Shown here in pieces: positions 54,661 through 64,000 of a stretch of 64,000 nt of DNA. A program made the translations under genes and the position numbers. Location of the stretch: assembly GCA_024704765.1 (NCBI GenBank), contig JAKMXF010000313.1, forward strand, positions 217,450 to 281,449. The letters are read 5' to 3'. Position 1 is the stretch's first letter. Every line of letters begins with the position of its first letter. Under the pieces are notes generated by a model that worked only from the letters and a program-made list of their open reading frames with translations, made no database searches and was not told where the DNA came from. The stretch is from Oopsacas minuta. Its lineage: Eukaryota > Porifera > Hexactinellida > Lyssacinosida > Leucopsacidae.

Positions 54661-55791
54661 ATGGTCAGTATGGGCGAGGATAATCACAATTTGGTGATTG
54701 ATAATGGTTCAGGAAATATTAAGGCGGGATTTGCAAGAGCACCTCGTGCCGTCTTTCCAACTATTGTGGGGAGACCTTGTCACAGTGGTGTCATGATTGG
54801 TATGGGTCAGAAAGATTGCTATGTTGGAGATGAAGCTCGGAGTAAGCGTGGTATCTTAACTCTACGTTATCCCATAGAACACGGTATAGTTACTAACTGG
54901 GATGATATGGAGCATATCTGGCATCATACGTTCTATAATAAGTTACGTGTAGCACCAGAAGACTGCACAGTTCTGATGACAGAATCACCTCTCAACCCTA
55001 AGGCTAATCAAGAGAAAATGGTCCAGATAATGTTTGAAACATTCAACATTCCATTTCTCCATCAATGTATCCATCCTATACTATCTCTCTATGCTTCTGG
55101 TCGTACTACAGGACTTGTTATTGACTCTGGAGCAAGTGTGTCTCATGTTGTTCCTATCTTCAAGCAACATGCATGTACACATGCAATACTACGTCAGGAT
55201 ATTGCAGCTGGTAGAGACTTGACTGACCACTTGATGAAGATACTGTGTGAGCGTGGTTACTCATTTACTACGTCAGCAGAACGAGAGATAGTTCGGGACA
55301 TTAAGGAGAAGTTGGGTTACGTGTCTATAAACTTTGATGAAGAGATCCATGAGAGTGACTCTGATGATACTCTCGAGAAGAAGTATGAATTACCCGATGG
55401 ACAGGTAATAACTATTGGGAATGAGAGATACCGTTGTACCGAACCAATCTTCAGTCCTTCTCTCATAGGAAAGAGTGCTTGTGGGATACAAGATCTAGTC
55501 TATAGTTCTGTCATGAAGTGTGACATTGACTTACGTAAATACCTCTTCAAGAATATTATCCTATCTGGAGGTAACACAATGTTTTGTGGATACTCACAGC
55601 GTATTGAGAAGGAAGTAACTCAATTAGCTCCAACATGTGATAAAGTAAAAGTTATAGCTCCTCCTGAGAGGAAATACAGTACTTGGATTGGAGGATCTAT
55701 TCTAGCTTCAATGACTGATTTCTATAAAATTTGTATATCTCATGATGAGTATGAGGAGTATGGACCCTCTCTTGTACATAGAAGATTTTAA
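54661..55791 (+). CDS. Divergent intronless actin with altered ATPase residues
   Basis: 376 residues from ATG 54661; M4 (MGEDNHN) is an equally good start, and the frame extends upstream only to a GTG. It is clearly an actin over its full length: [13 protein letters not shown] (13-25), [104 protein letters not shown], end GPSLVHRRF. Differences from conventional actin: the GDD after AGFA is reduced to one R; Q137, which positions the attacking water, is H138; D157-G158 of the second phosphate loop (DSGDG) are A158-S159; and the penultimate Cys is lost. A three-codon upstream ORF (ATG 54639, stop 54648-54650) precedes it. Likely a specialised or retroposed actin; ATP hydrolysis is probably impaired. 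Confidence 0.92.
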   Translation: MVSMGEDNHNLVIDNGSGNIKAGFARAPRAVFPTIVGRPCHSGVMIGMGQKDCYVGDEARSKRGILTLRYPIEHGIVTNWDDMEHIWHHTFYNKLRVAPEDCTVLMTESPLNPKANQEKMVQIMFETFNIPFLHQCIHPILSLYASGRTTGLVIDSGASVSHVVPIFKQHACTHAILRQDIAAGRDLTDHLMKILCERGYSFTTSAEREIVRDIKEKLGYVSINFDEEIHESDSDDTLEKKYELPDGQVITIGNERYRCTEPIFSPSLIGKSACGIQDLVYSSVMKCDIDLRKYLFKNIILSGGNTMFCGYSQRIEKEVTQLAPTCDKVKVIAPPERKYSTWIGGSILASMTDFYKICISHDEYEEYGPSLVHRRF

Positions 55792-58664
55792 TTGATGTAT
55801 ATCATCTCTCATATACATAGAAGTTATTTATTCATTCTACTTACGACAACGCTTCACTTGCTCGCGCTCGGTACTTCGTGCCTCGAACTAAGAAACGCAT
55901 AAAAATAAATTTTCTAAAATTAAGACTAGCGTCCTACTTTAGAAATAAATCTGTATTTTGCGAGTTCTTTTTCGAAGTCAGCCAATAAAGTTTTCTGCCT
56001 CCGATTTTGACTTATGAATTTCGTCTCCTCGTTTTACTAGGCTATTTACAAATTTTGATTTTGAGGAAGGATTTATTCGTTATATTTAGTTAAACGCAAT
56101 TCCATTGAGAGGGGATCAGGGTCTTTCATAGGCGTCGTAAACTTTATGACCGACCCCTTGAGCTGCCCGGTCACAATAATCCAGGCCGTTCAGTCAATTA
56201 ATCGGGCCGTATCTTCAGCTGATCCGGAGTTAGCGTCAATCCTTGATCTACATACGAGACGACGCCCCTGCCGGGACAAAATTGTAACAGGCAATTACTT
56301 GTGAGCCCGGGTACTATCCGGTATTCCCTCTGGGCCGTCCTGTCATTACCGAGTACCCGGGTAGCTTACGACCCCTATGGTGTCTTTGTCTACGAATTTT
56401 GATGCTGTTGAAAGCTTTTTTGCACTAATTGAACACATTTCCATTGGTATCTTTATTTACAATTTTATGGATGTTGGGAAAGCATTATTTGTACTAGTTA
56501 AACACAATTCCATTGGGAGGGATCAGGGTCTTTGTTTACAAAATTTTTGATGTTGAAACAGTTTAAATTCTCACAAATTTTGTATGTGGATTTACATTTT
56601 TAATAGCTTAAAATATCGGGAAATATCAGAAATCATTATTGAAAATTTCGATATTTTCCGATATTTCCGATTTTATTTTTCGATATATTTTTGGAAATCC
56701 TGATATTTTCGATATTTTTTCATAACCGATATATCGGTGCCAAACTTTGATTTATCAAACATTGCGACCCATTTCGATGTCCTATATTACAAACTACAGT
56801 AGGTAGTTTAAAGAGATTGTTATCTACAATCATTATAGACTGATTAAGTGTGAAATAACAAAGTAGAGAGAAGCTGGGTATGTTTAATTAATTTTTAAAT
56901 TATATAATTGAACATATATGTATTTATATGTTACACTAAGAATACGATACCATTACACACTGACTAATTAAAACTGAATCATCTAATTCTAATTACTAAG
57001 ATTCATCCAAGTTGCATCTAGATAACTGAGTATCGCGGATTTTCAGTAGGCGGATCATTCAATACTGAATCTTCCAGTGAAGGTTCTACGAATCTTTCTA
57101 CCATCTCTCCATCCAAGCTAGAAAAGAGCTTATCCTTGTTATACTTTACCTTATATACTTCTAAAATGGTCACTCTCTATCAATTCACACGTTCAAAAAA
57201 ACTGTAGATTGTCAGCCATCCGAATATACAGATACAAATTTGGAGATGTTGAGGATAAAAGGAAGTGGCATAGGCTATGGAAGTGAATATATTTTGATGG
57301 GCAATTCTATAATCGCCGATAAAAGGAAATCAGCATAGCCAGTATATAGTATACACCCAACTTCCCATAGCCTTGTAATACAATTTGATATATATCCTAT
57401 CAATGTGACATAATCGTGAATATGTCCATATATTGTAATTTTTAAATTTACGCAATAATCTTCAGAGATATCGAGATAGCACATTAAAACGTATTAGAAG
57501 GGTATGGGAAGTTGGGTGTATACATATATTGGCTACCCTGATTTGGCCATAATTGTAACGAATATCGAGTTATAAGAGTATATTAACAAAACACGTACAA
57601 TCATGGTTTGTGAAATAACTCAGAAACGTGCGAATTTTATCATTTTGTACAGAAACGGTTAATAGATCATTTGGCATTTCAACATTTTGAACATACGTAA
57701 ATAAATAATTAACAACGTTCTACATGGTTTCAAAGATGGAGCATGTTTTATACATATTAGCCAATTACACTACAGATGACGTCATATGACTCATATGGAT
57801 CTGAAAATGTTCATAAATGTAGTCTTTGTGAATTGTTGAATATCAATAATAGTCCATAAGCGAGTTTTTAACCATTTTTCAATTTCCAGCCAATTTGATG
57901 GGTCACTTGACCATATTCCGACGACTTTGTGAATGGAATATATCACATTCCTGCGTTGTCATTTGTCAAAGATGTGACCCGATAATAAAGGAAATTTCAT
58001 GCTGAATTACGAATCTCTGCAAAAGAGCGATTCGACTATGAATGTTAAATTCATGGTCGAATCTCTCTTTTTGCAGATAAAGTTTCCCCTGGAATGTATT
58101 TACGTCAGATAAATAATAATTCATTCACAGTTATCATTGTATATCAATATCTATATAGCCCGTGTACACACCTTACTTAAATATCAGCTAAATTTTTCTA
58201 TCTACTTTTCAGTGTAGGGAAAGGCCATCTTATTGGATTAGTAAAAGGTCACTTGTATCTTGAGAGGATAGGGTTTTAAATACTAAAAGCTCGTCGATTA
58301 TATCGGCTACTGACATATAAGCAAACTTATAAGGATATTCTTATCGTCGTACTCTGCATTCTTAAATGATAGAGTAATTGGTACACCAGTTAGTTTTAAA
58401 GACTAAGGACACAGAGGAATGCCGCACTTACATCGCAGTATCATTGCTTTAATTATTGATGAAAATATCGATGGATTTCTCGATTGTCCATATCTATTGA
58501 ATTGTAAACCGAATTCTTCCGGGAAAATGTCTGATTTTATGACGTCAGAAAAAGTGCTAAAATCTTGTTTTGGTGCGGGAATTGGTAAAAATAAGTGGTA
58601 AAATTTTAGTGTTCCTTTCATTACAAACGTAAACCTTCAGCCGTAATCGGTTATAATTAATTTT
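55792..58664. other. Intergenic region with MITEs and a short tandem duplication
   Basis: CpG core at 55850-55890. A GC-rich MITE at 56128-56378 in one unit of a local duplication (about 56085-56535, unit ending GGATCAGGGTCTTT). Family D copy at 56620-56755. An inverted repeat (57350-57370 versus 57501-57523, CACCCAACTTCCCATA). 58403-58620 is an open stretch on both strands with no recognised homology. No gene is supported. Confidence 0.5.
56128..56378. mobile_element. GC-rich MITE with ATAGG-GTCGTAA ends
   Basis: Ends ATAGGCGTCGTAA and TTACGACCCCTAT. The interior is markedly richer in G+C than its surroundings (CCCGGGTA occurs twice in inverted form). Flanks GGTCTTTC and GTGTCTTTG look like a target duplication. 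The duplicated neighbour at 56515-56540 shows the uninterrupted site. Confidence 0.7.
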
Positions 58665-59662
58665 TGAATACTCCAAGACAACTCAATCCAGTTAAAGCTG
58701 TGCAAAGTTCTATAGAAAATTTATAAATAAAATGTCCTCTCCTCAGAGATTGTTATTGGAAAGGAAAATTGTCAGAAGCTGAGAAGCATTTGGTAGAGTG
58801 TAAGGTATTCCTTATACAATGTAATAACTGCAAACAGATATTTCTGAGAGGAGAGAGTGAAGAGCATTGTAAAGATTTATGTGCAATGCGGGTAACTAGT
58901 TGTCTTTATTGTAACAAAAAGGAAAATGCAATAGGCCAGGAAAAACTTTTTGATGTTTGCTCGAAATATCCGATTTCTTGTCCAAATAAATGTAGCGACA
59001 AGTTTCTGAGAGGTGTATTGTCTGAATACAGAGCGAAGTGTGAGTTAGAAGAGATTAGCTGTCCATACACAGAGTATGGATGTAACGCAAAGTCTATGTT
59101 AAGAAGAGATCTCATAGCTCACAAGAAGGAATATATCTTAGAACATACTGACATGAGCTTAATTGAAATCAAACAACTGAGAGAGGAAATAATTCTTTAA
59201 AGAAGAAACAAACTGAAATCCAATGGCAAGCAAAGACAATGAAGCAACTTGATGGAGTTGAGTGGGAAATAAAGAATAAAGATAAACTACTTGCTGAAGT
59301 ACAGATTAAAGGACCAAAGTTTTTTCTTAACAACTACAAACTGAGAATATATTGTACCAAAGTTAGTTTATTGGGTGGGGAACAATTAAAATTCTATCTC
59401 AAGAGGATTGCTGGAGAATTTGACAACATTTTAGGAGAAGATTTTATCACTCATTACAGAATAATTATAGTTAACAAACAAGATTACACAAAATCTTATA
59501 ATGAAGAAGGAAGAATGAATTATCAGCTGAAGATAGGTGTAAACAGTGATGACATGTTTCTTATACCAGCTTGGACATACAGAAGTTACTTAACAGCTAA
59601 CAAATCTTTGTTTATACGATTCTATTTTGATGTTAACAATAGTGTAGCTTTGAAAAGTTTTT
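58665..59662 (+). pseudogene. TRAF-like protein, 5'-truncated and frameshifted copy
   Basis: Starts abruptly within sequence homologous to the middle of the minus-strand copy (PRQLNPVKAVQSS at about 58674-58710). A frameshift (an extra A in the AATAAAATG run) follows, then 58769-59200 encodes paired Cys/His zinc-finger repeats (CKVFLIQCNNCKQIF, HCKDLCAMRVTSCLYC, YPISCPNKCSDKFLR) and HTDMSLIEIKQLREE, ending in a stop. After another frame change, 59239-59664 encodes a coiled-coil remnant and a MATH domain (FFLNNYKLRIYC, YLKRIAGEFDNILGEDF, IRFYFDVNNS). It has lost 18 bp near 59178 relative to its partner. TRAF proteins are receptor adaptors and ubiquitin ligases; this copy is not functional. Confidence 0.8.
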
Positions 59663-60427
59663 GAAAATTATACGAATCTCTTTCAGGTTTGTCCTACTGA
59701 TTCCCCATCAGCTTTTTCCTACTACGCGAGCCCTTCGATTCCCTTAAAGCCTTCTCTACCTACTGAGCGGGATCCTTTTACGACTAAATACCTGTTTAGA
59801 CTGAATTTATCTGTAATTTTGTTATTATTTCTACTAACTACATTTCTTAATTACTAAATACTTTTTGTTCAGAAAATTATTACTAGAATTCACAAATTTT
59901 GTATTTATAGTAACCTTCTAAATGTGGCATACCTCCAAGATGCGACACAATCCTAACACCAAGTAATTTTTCAATGCTAATAATACAGTAGACACTTGCG
60001 GCATAATAGGAATAACAGCTGTAGTGGATTCATAGAGATGTCAACCTTTCGTCTCACAGTTTTACATTTAGAGCCACGAAAAATACCGTGAAAGTTGCCA
60101 TCTTTACAGGATTTCGGAGTCAGTATAATACAGGCCCGCGGAATGAAAGTTTTATTAGTCAGGCAATGGCTGGATCTGCCGCACAGGCTCCGCCGGCCAT
60201 GTAATATAGCATTGAATATCAATTAGTGTATAGAGTTGTGCTTATTCAGCATCTGAGAGACTGACACATTTCAGAAGCGCAGTAAATGTTGCGAAGGTTT
60301 ACTTATAGATACAAATTTTGAAAAGTAAATATTAAATAGTTAAGAAAGTAGCTAGCACGAAAGATAATTCTGTATAAACAGAACCCAGGTATATACTAAT
60401 GGAAACGATCCTTCCTCATCTTTGTAA
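59663..60427. other. Spacer between the inverted TRAF-like copies
   Basis: About 0.8 kb separating the arms of the inverted duplication. No gene recognised; a GC-richer patch with TCCGCCGGCC is at 60190-60199. Confidence 0.5.
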
Positions 60428-61698
60428 GCATGCAGCTAGTAAACACCTTCATATATTGTAGGCGTCAAACTTTTCAAATCTACACTATTGTTAACATCAA
60501 AGTAGAATCGTATAAACAAAGATCTGTTAACTGTTAAGCAATGTTTGTATCTCCCAGCTGATTCAAGAAACATAACAGCACTGTTTACACCTATCTTCAG
60601 CTGATAATTCAGTCTTCCTTCTTCATAATGAGATTTTGTGTAATCTTGTTTGTTAACTATAATTACTCTGTAATGAGTTATAAAATCTTCTTCTAAAATG
60701 TTGTCAATTTCTCCAGCAATCCTCTTGAGATAGAATTTTAATTGTTCCCCACCCAATAAACTAATTTAGTACAATATATTCTCAGTTTGTAGTTGTTAAG
60801 AAAGAACTCTGGTCCTGCTTGTATCTGTGATTCAGCAAGTAGATTATCTATATTCTTTATTTCCCACTCAACTCCATCAAGTGCTTTATTGTCTTTGCTC
60901 CCCATTGGATTTCAGTTTGTTTATTCTTCAAATACATATTTTCCTCTCTCAGTTGCTGTATATCTTCATTATGTTGTTTGATTTCAATTAAGCTCATGTC
61001 AGTATGTTCTAAGATATATTCCTTCTTGTGAGCTATGAGATCTCTTCTTAACATAGACTTTGCGTTACATCCATACTCTGTGTATGGACAGCTAATCTCT
61101 TCTAACTCACACTTCGCTCTGTATTCAGACAATACACCTCTCGGAAACTTGTCGCTACATTTATTTGGACAAGAAATCGGATATTTCGAGCAAACATCAA
61201 AAAGTTTTTCCTGGCCTATTGCATTTTCCTTTTTGTTACAATAAAGACAACTAGTTACCCGCATTGCACATAAATCTTTACAATGCTCTTCACTCTCTCC
61301 TCTCAGAAATATCTGTTTGCAGTTATTACATTGTATAAGGAATACCTTACACTCTACCAAATGCTTCTCAGCTTCTGACAATTTTCCTTTCCAATAACAA
61401 TCTCTGAGGAGAGGACATTTATTTGTAAATTTTCTATAGAACTTTGCACAGCTTTAACTGGATTGAGTTGTCTTGGAGTTTCACTACAAACCAAACAAGT
61501 AGTATCTCCTCTGCAGAGAGAAGCTTCTCGCATTATTCCTGTACATTTCTTACAAATGATAAGTCCTTCTTCCATTTCTGACAGGTTCTGAGCTAAATAG
61601 TCCCTTCTATGCCCGCAATGCATATCTTTCTTTTCCTTAACTTTCTTGATATACAACAGATCGTTTGATTTGTCTGGGAAATTATCTTTAGATGCCAT
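60428..61698 (-). pseudogene. TRAF-like protein (RING-like, zinc fingers, coiled coil, MATH), frameshifted
   Basis: The fuller of two inverted copies. From ATG 61698 (minus): MASKDNFPDK, then a cysteine-rich RING-like region (HCGHRRDYLA, IICKKCTGIM, CLVCSETPRQ). A one-base frameshift near 61425 leads into TRAF-type zinc fingers (61420-60980; FLIQCNNCKQIFLRGESEEH and two more repeats). A coiled coil follows (HNEDIQQLREENMYLKNKQT), a second frameshift near 60890, and a third near 60765. It ends with a MATH domain (YLKRIAGEIDNILEEDF, LFIRFYFDVNNS) at a stop near 60436. The RING-like cysteines do not fit the standard spacing well. Three frameshifts imply a pseudogene, unless they are assembly errors in A-runs. 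Confidence 0.82.
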
Positions 61699-62019
61699 AC
61701 TATTATCAACACTAATTCTATTAGTAACAGTATGTGTATATCTTTTCTTAAACCTTAGTATTGCAATAATCACAATACTCAAGGTATGGTAACAACATTT
61801 GTAAATATTGCATCGTCCACTTGACTGGTATAATTGTTGTTAAATCACAAACGACGGCAATAGCATTGTTGTTATAGAAAGGTCCACTGAAAGATCAAAT
61901 ACACATTTATTCGACTACTCTGTCTATCTCCTAGATTCCATTACCACATGGCTTCAGTCTGTATAGCAGCAATGTTGATTATTAGGATACATTAATAGAT
62001 TCGTGAATAGCACCATTCA

Positions 62020-62522
62020 GCATAAGTTAGGCATGATGTTTTGCAGAAATTGGTCCCCCCATTAGTGATTACTTAATAGGCTTTAGGCTAAATAGGAGGC
62101 AATTAGTTGACCAACCCAAGAGGAGCCTGCAAAATCTAGAACAAACTTCCATGTTTTATAGTTCGGATTAGCGAGGTGGTAATTCTCCATTGGATTAGTG
62201 TTATTTCACTAATCCGAACAGTTTGTGTTTTCATTGACACAAGACTGTTCGGATTAGCATAAAGTATGAATGGCCTACTATTATGTCTAAAGCTTATTAA
62301 GTAATCACTAATGGGGGGGGGGACCAGATTTGTAGGGGGAACATTTTTGTCAATTATTTGTGGAATCTATAAAGTGCTGTGTTAACCGCAATTTAACCAC
62401 AATCAGTAGTTAAACAGGGGCCCCAAATTCTACAAGAAATTTGAAATTTGCAGAAACTGGTCCTCCGGACCAGTTTTACAGGGGGATCAATTTCTGCAAA
62501 ACAACGTTATGCTTATTGTGGT
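62020..62522. mobile_element. MITE with long inverted arms, containing a second insertion
   Basis: Left arm 62025-62095 (CAGCATAAGTTAGGCATGAT, TTTTGCAGAAATTGGTCCCC, CATTAGTGATTACTTAATAG). The inverse is split between 62270-62335 and 62485-62520. The centre holds CTAATCCGAACAG / CTGTTCGGATTAG at 62210-62258, probably another small element. Confidence 0.6.
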
Positions 62523-62629
62523 TATACTACAATAATCAATATTATTCAAACGCGATTAATCTATAATTCTATATAATAATAATAATAATGATAAATATAA
62601 TAATAAAAATTTAGTGCACACCCCCAAGA

Positions 62630-62765
62630 CTGATTTTTGCCATACAGGGGTATTCGGGCCTGACTCGGACAGGTTTGAGTCTTAGACGAAAATTCACACC
62701 TGACGAAATTATGATGCCATTGCCACCTTTTTGGATTTTCTTAAAATCACATGATTAGCCACACT
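62630..62765 (-). repeat. Dispersed repeat family E copy, inverted
   Basis: Reverse complement of much of 13245-13400 (ATTTTTGCCATACAGGGGTA, GACGAAAATTCACACCT, CACCTTTTTGG). Confidence 0.75.
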
Positions 62766-64000
62766 GCTCAGCGACCTAGCAAGCGAAGGGCGCTAGTGTT
62801 AAATAACTAGCTTGTTTCGAAGATACTCATCTGCGAATATAAGTATTAAATAAAGATATGTATTAAAATTAAAAAAATTGCCGAGGAGGGAGATTAAATG
62901 GTGCGGGCGGAGATGATAAACAAGTATATTATTTTATATGGCCTTATAGCTAATTTATTCGAAAAAGATTCGTTGAAATTTACCCATTTTGCAATGTCGA
63001 AACAAATATTAACAGCAATTTTTTATTTTTTTGACGTAAAAATCCTAGTTAGGTGTCACAATTTGATGACTTAAAATTAAATTCGAACAGTGTGCTAATG
63101 TCCAAAACTGGGAAAAATACCAGTGAACGCCGGTATTTTCCCAGTTTATGAAAATTGAATATATGAATTAGCCCAATTTCAGTGACAAATATCAACAAAA
63201 AATTTCTAACAAAATTCCAACACAATGAAAAATAAATTTTTGGGAAATTTAAAGAAAAAACTCAATTGACAGGTTTTTGTTAAAAATCGGACAGAAGCCG
63301 ATTTCAGTTTAAATTTCTTTTGGAAAAACATAGCAGAGACTTCGTCTCTGCATTTTCTATTAAGGAAAAGTATCGATTGTGAAATCTCGATATCGATTGC
63401 TCAAATTTGATCGATTGGATAGACTTCGTCGGAGTGTAGGACATTTTAGATATTTTTTCATAACCGATATATCAGTGCCAAACCTTGTCAGCATGAATTT
63501 TCCTATAATTATAGGGATCACATAACCATGTTTGGAAAATCTTTCTAAAAAATGGTTCAAACTCGATTTGAGATATTTTCCTCCTTGTTAAGACAGTCGG
63601 CCCTTGGAGTGATAACAAACGAAAGCCACCACCGATATATCGTAAACCTTCTGGCTCAGGACTACTATACATTTATTCGAGTGAAATGTACCAGTTTATT
63701 ATTAGTTATTAACTGCGATTATAGAATTGTACAATACGTACCCACTTCCTTTTATCCATGGTCCAGTGAAAACAAGCCTTGTATGTAAAAAAATTGTGCG
63801 ATTTTTCATATTAAAGCTTGCCATACAACTAGATGTATTCTTTCTAAGGATTTTCAGATTTGGGGTCATCACCAATATGACAGTCCAACTGGTTTCATTC
63901 ATTTTAATATGTCACTTTGTGACACATTTTGAAATATTAATATAGTACATATACTAATATTTGTACATTTTACTGTATAAAATAGAAAAACTCAATTTTC

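Larger units (their letters stand above)
61783..64000. other. Right-end intergenic region with nested MITEs and repeats
   Basis: A long interrupted inverted repeat spans about 62020-62522 and encloses a hairpin element at about 62209-62258. A family E copy is inverted at 62630-62765, a CpG core (CTAGCAAGCGAAGGGCGCTAG) at about 62771-62791, and a family D fragment at 63440-63492. ORFs at 63360-63945 overlap on both strands with no homology. No gene is supported. Confidence 0.5.

Noticed and set aside
58403-58621. ORFs on both strands just upstream of the TRAF-like copy
   Set aside because: The minus frame reads FGLQFNRYGQSRNPSIF, which looks protein-like, but no family could be recognised and it is not part of the inverted duplication.
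1-64000. tRNA, rRNA or snRNA genes
   Set aside because: I looked for tRNA A/B-box pairs and rRNA-like conserved blocks and saw no convincing candidate; a covariance-model scan would be needed to exclude small RNAs.

Overview
The window is AT-rich nuclear DNA from an animal or close relative. One gene has spliceosomal GT..AG introns. The protein set (TIMELESS, ARL2BP, TRAF-like, SLC47-type MATE, GID4, NTH1, a divergent actin) is metazoan in character. Much of the sequence is decayed DNA transposons, MITEs and dispersed repeats. I cannot name the species. A simple or non-bilaterian animal such as a sponge is possible, but this is a guess. Apart from the seven-exon timeless gene, every intact gene reads as a single exon, so the locus looks intron-poor.

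Layout. 1-10.3 kb is a transposon graveyard holding five lineages: a Tc1/mariner-type transposase (minus strand), a fragment of a widespread unassigned repeat-encoded protein family, an internally deleted hAT, a broken RAG1/Transib-like transposase, and a Mutator-like element with a SWIM zinc finger. One PNPO-like flavoprotein gene (3.1-3.7 kb) survives among them. 11.3-12.1 kb encodes a charged/proline-rich heptad-repeat protein. 13.5-15.4 kb is a three-level nested transposon (Tc1/mariner MITE inside hAT inside pogo/Tigger-like), directly abutting GID4 (15.4-16.1 kb). 16.1-21 kb holds MITEs, a microsatellite and a LINE reverse-transcriptase relic. A 20-bp minisatellite lies at 21.06-21.67 kb.

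22.0-49.8 kb is one gene, timeless, reconstructed here as seven coding exons (1287 aa) with six phase-0 introns. Its introns contain three intact intronless genes: an AGC-like kinase and an antisense MATE transporter in intron 3, and a SAM-domain protein in intron 4. 50.8-55.8 kb is a run of three plus-strand single-exon genes: ARL2BP with a long N-terminal extension, endonuclease III (NTH1), and a divergent actin lacking two ATP-hydrolysis residues. 58.6-61.7 kb holds two inverted, frameshifted TRAF-like copies. The ends and gaps carry MITEs and dispersed repeats.

Functionally, TIMELESS (replication-fork protection) and NTH1 (base-excision repair) both serve genome maintenance. Nothing here suggests a co-regulated cluster. 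The most unusual items are the RAG1-like relic, the PNPO-like protein with a rebuilt substrate pocket, the catalytically altered actin, the SAM/Cys-rich/PH-like protein, and the nesting of genes in timeless introns.
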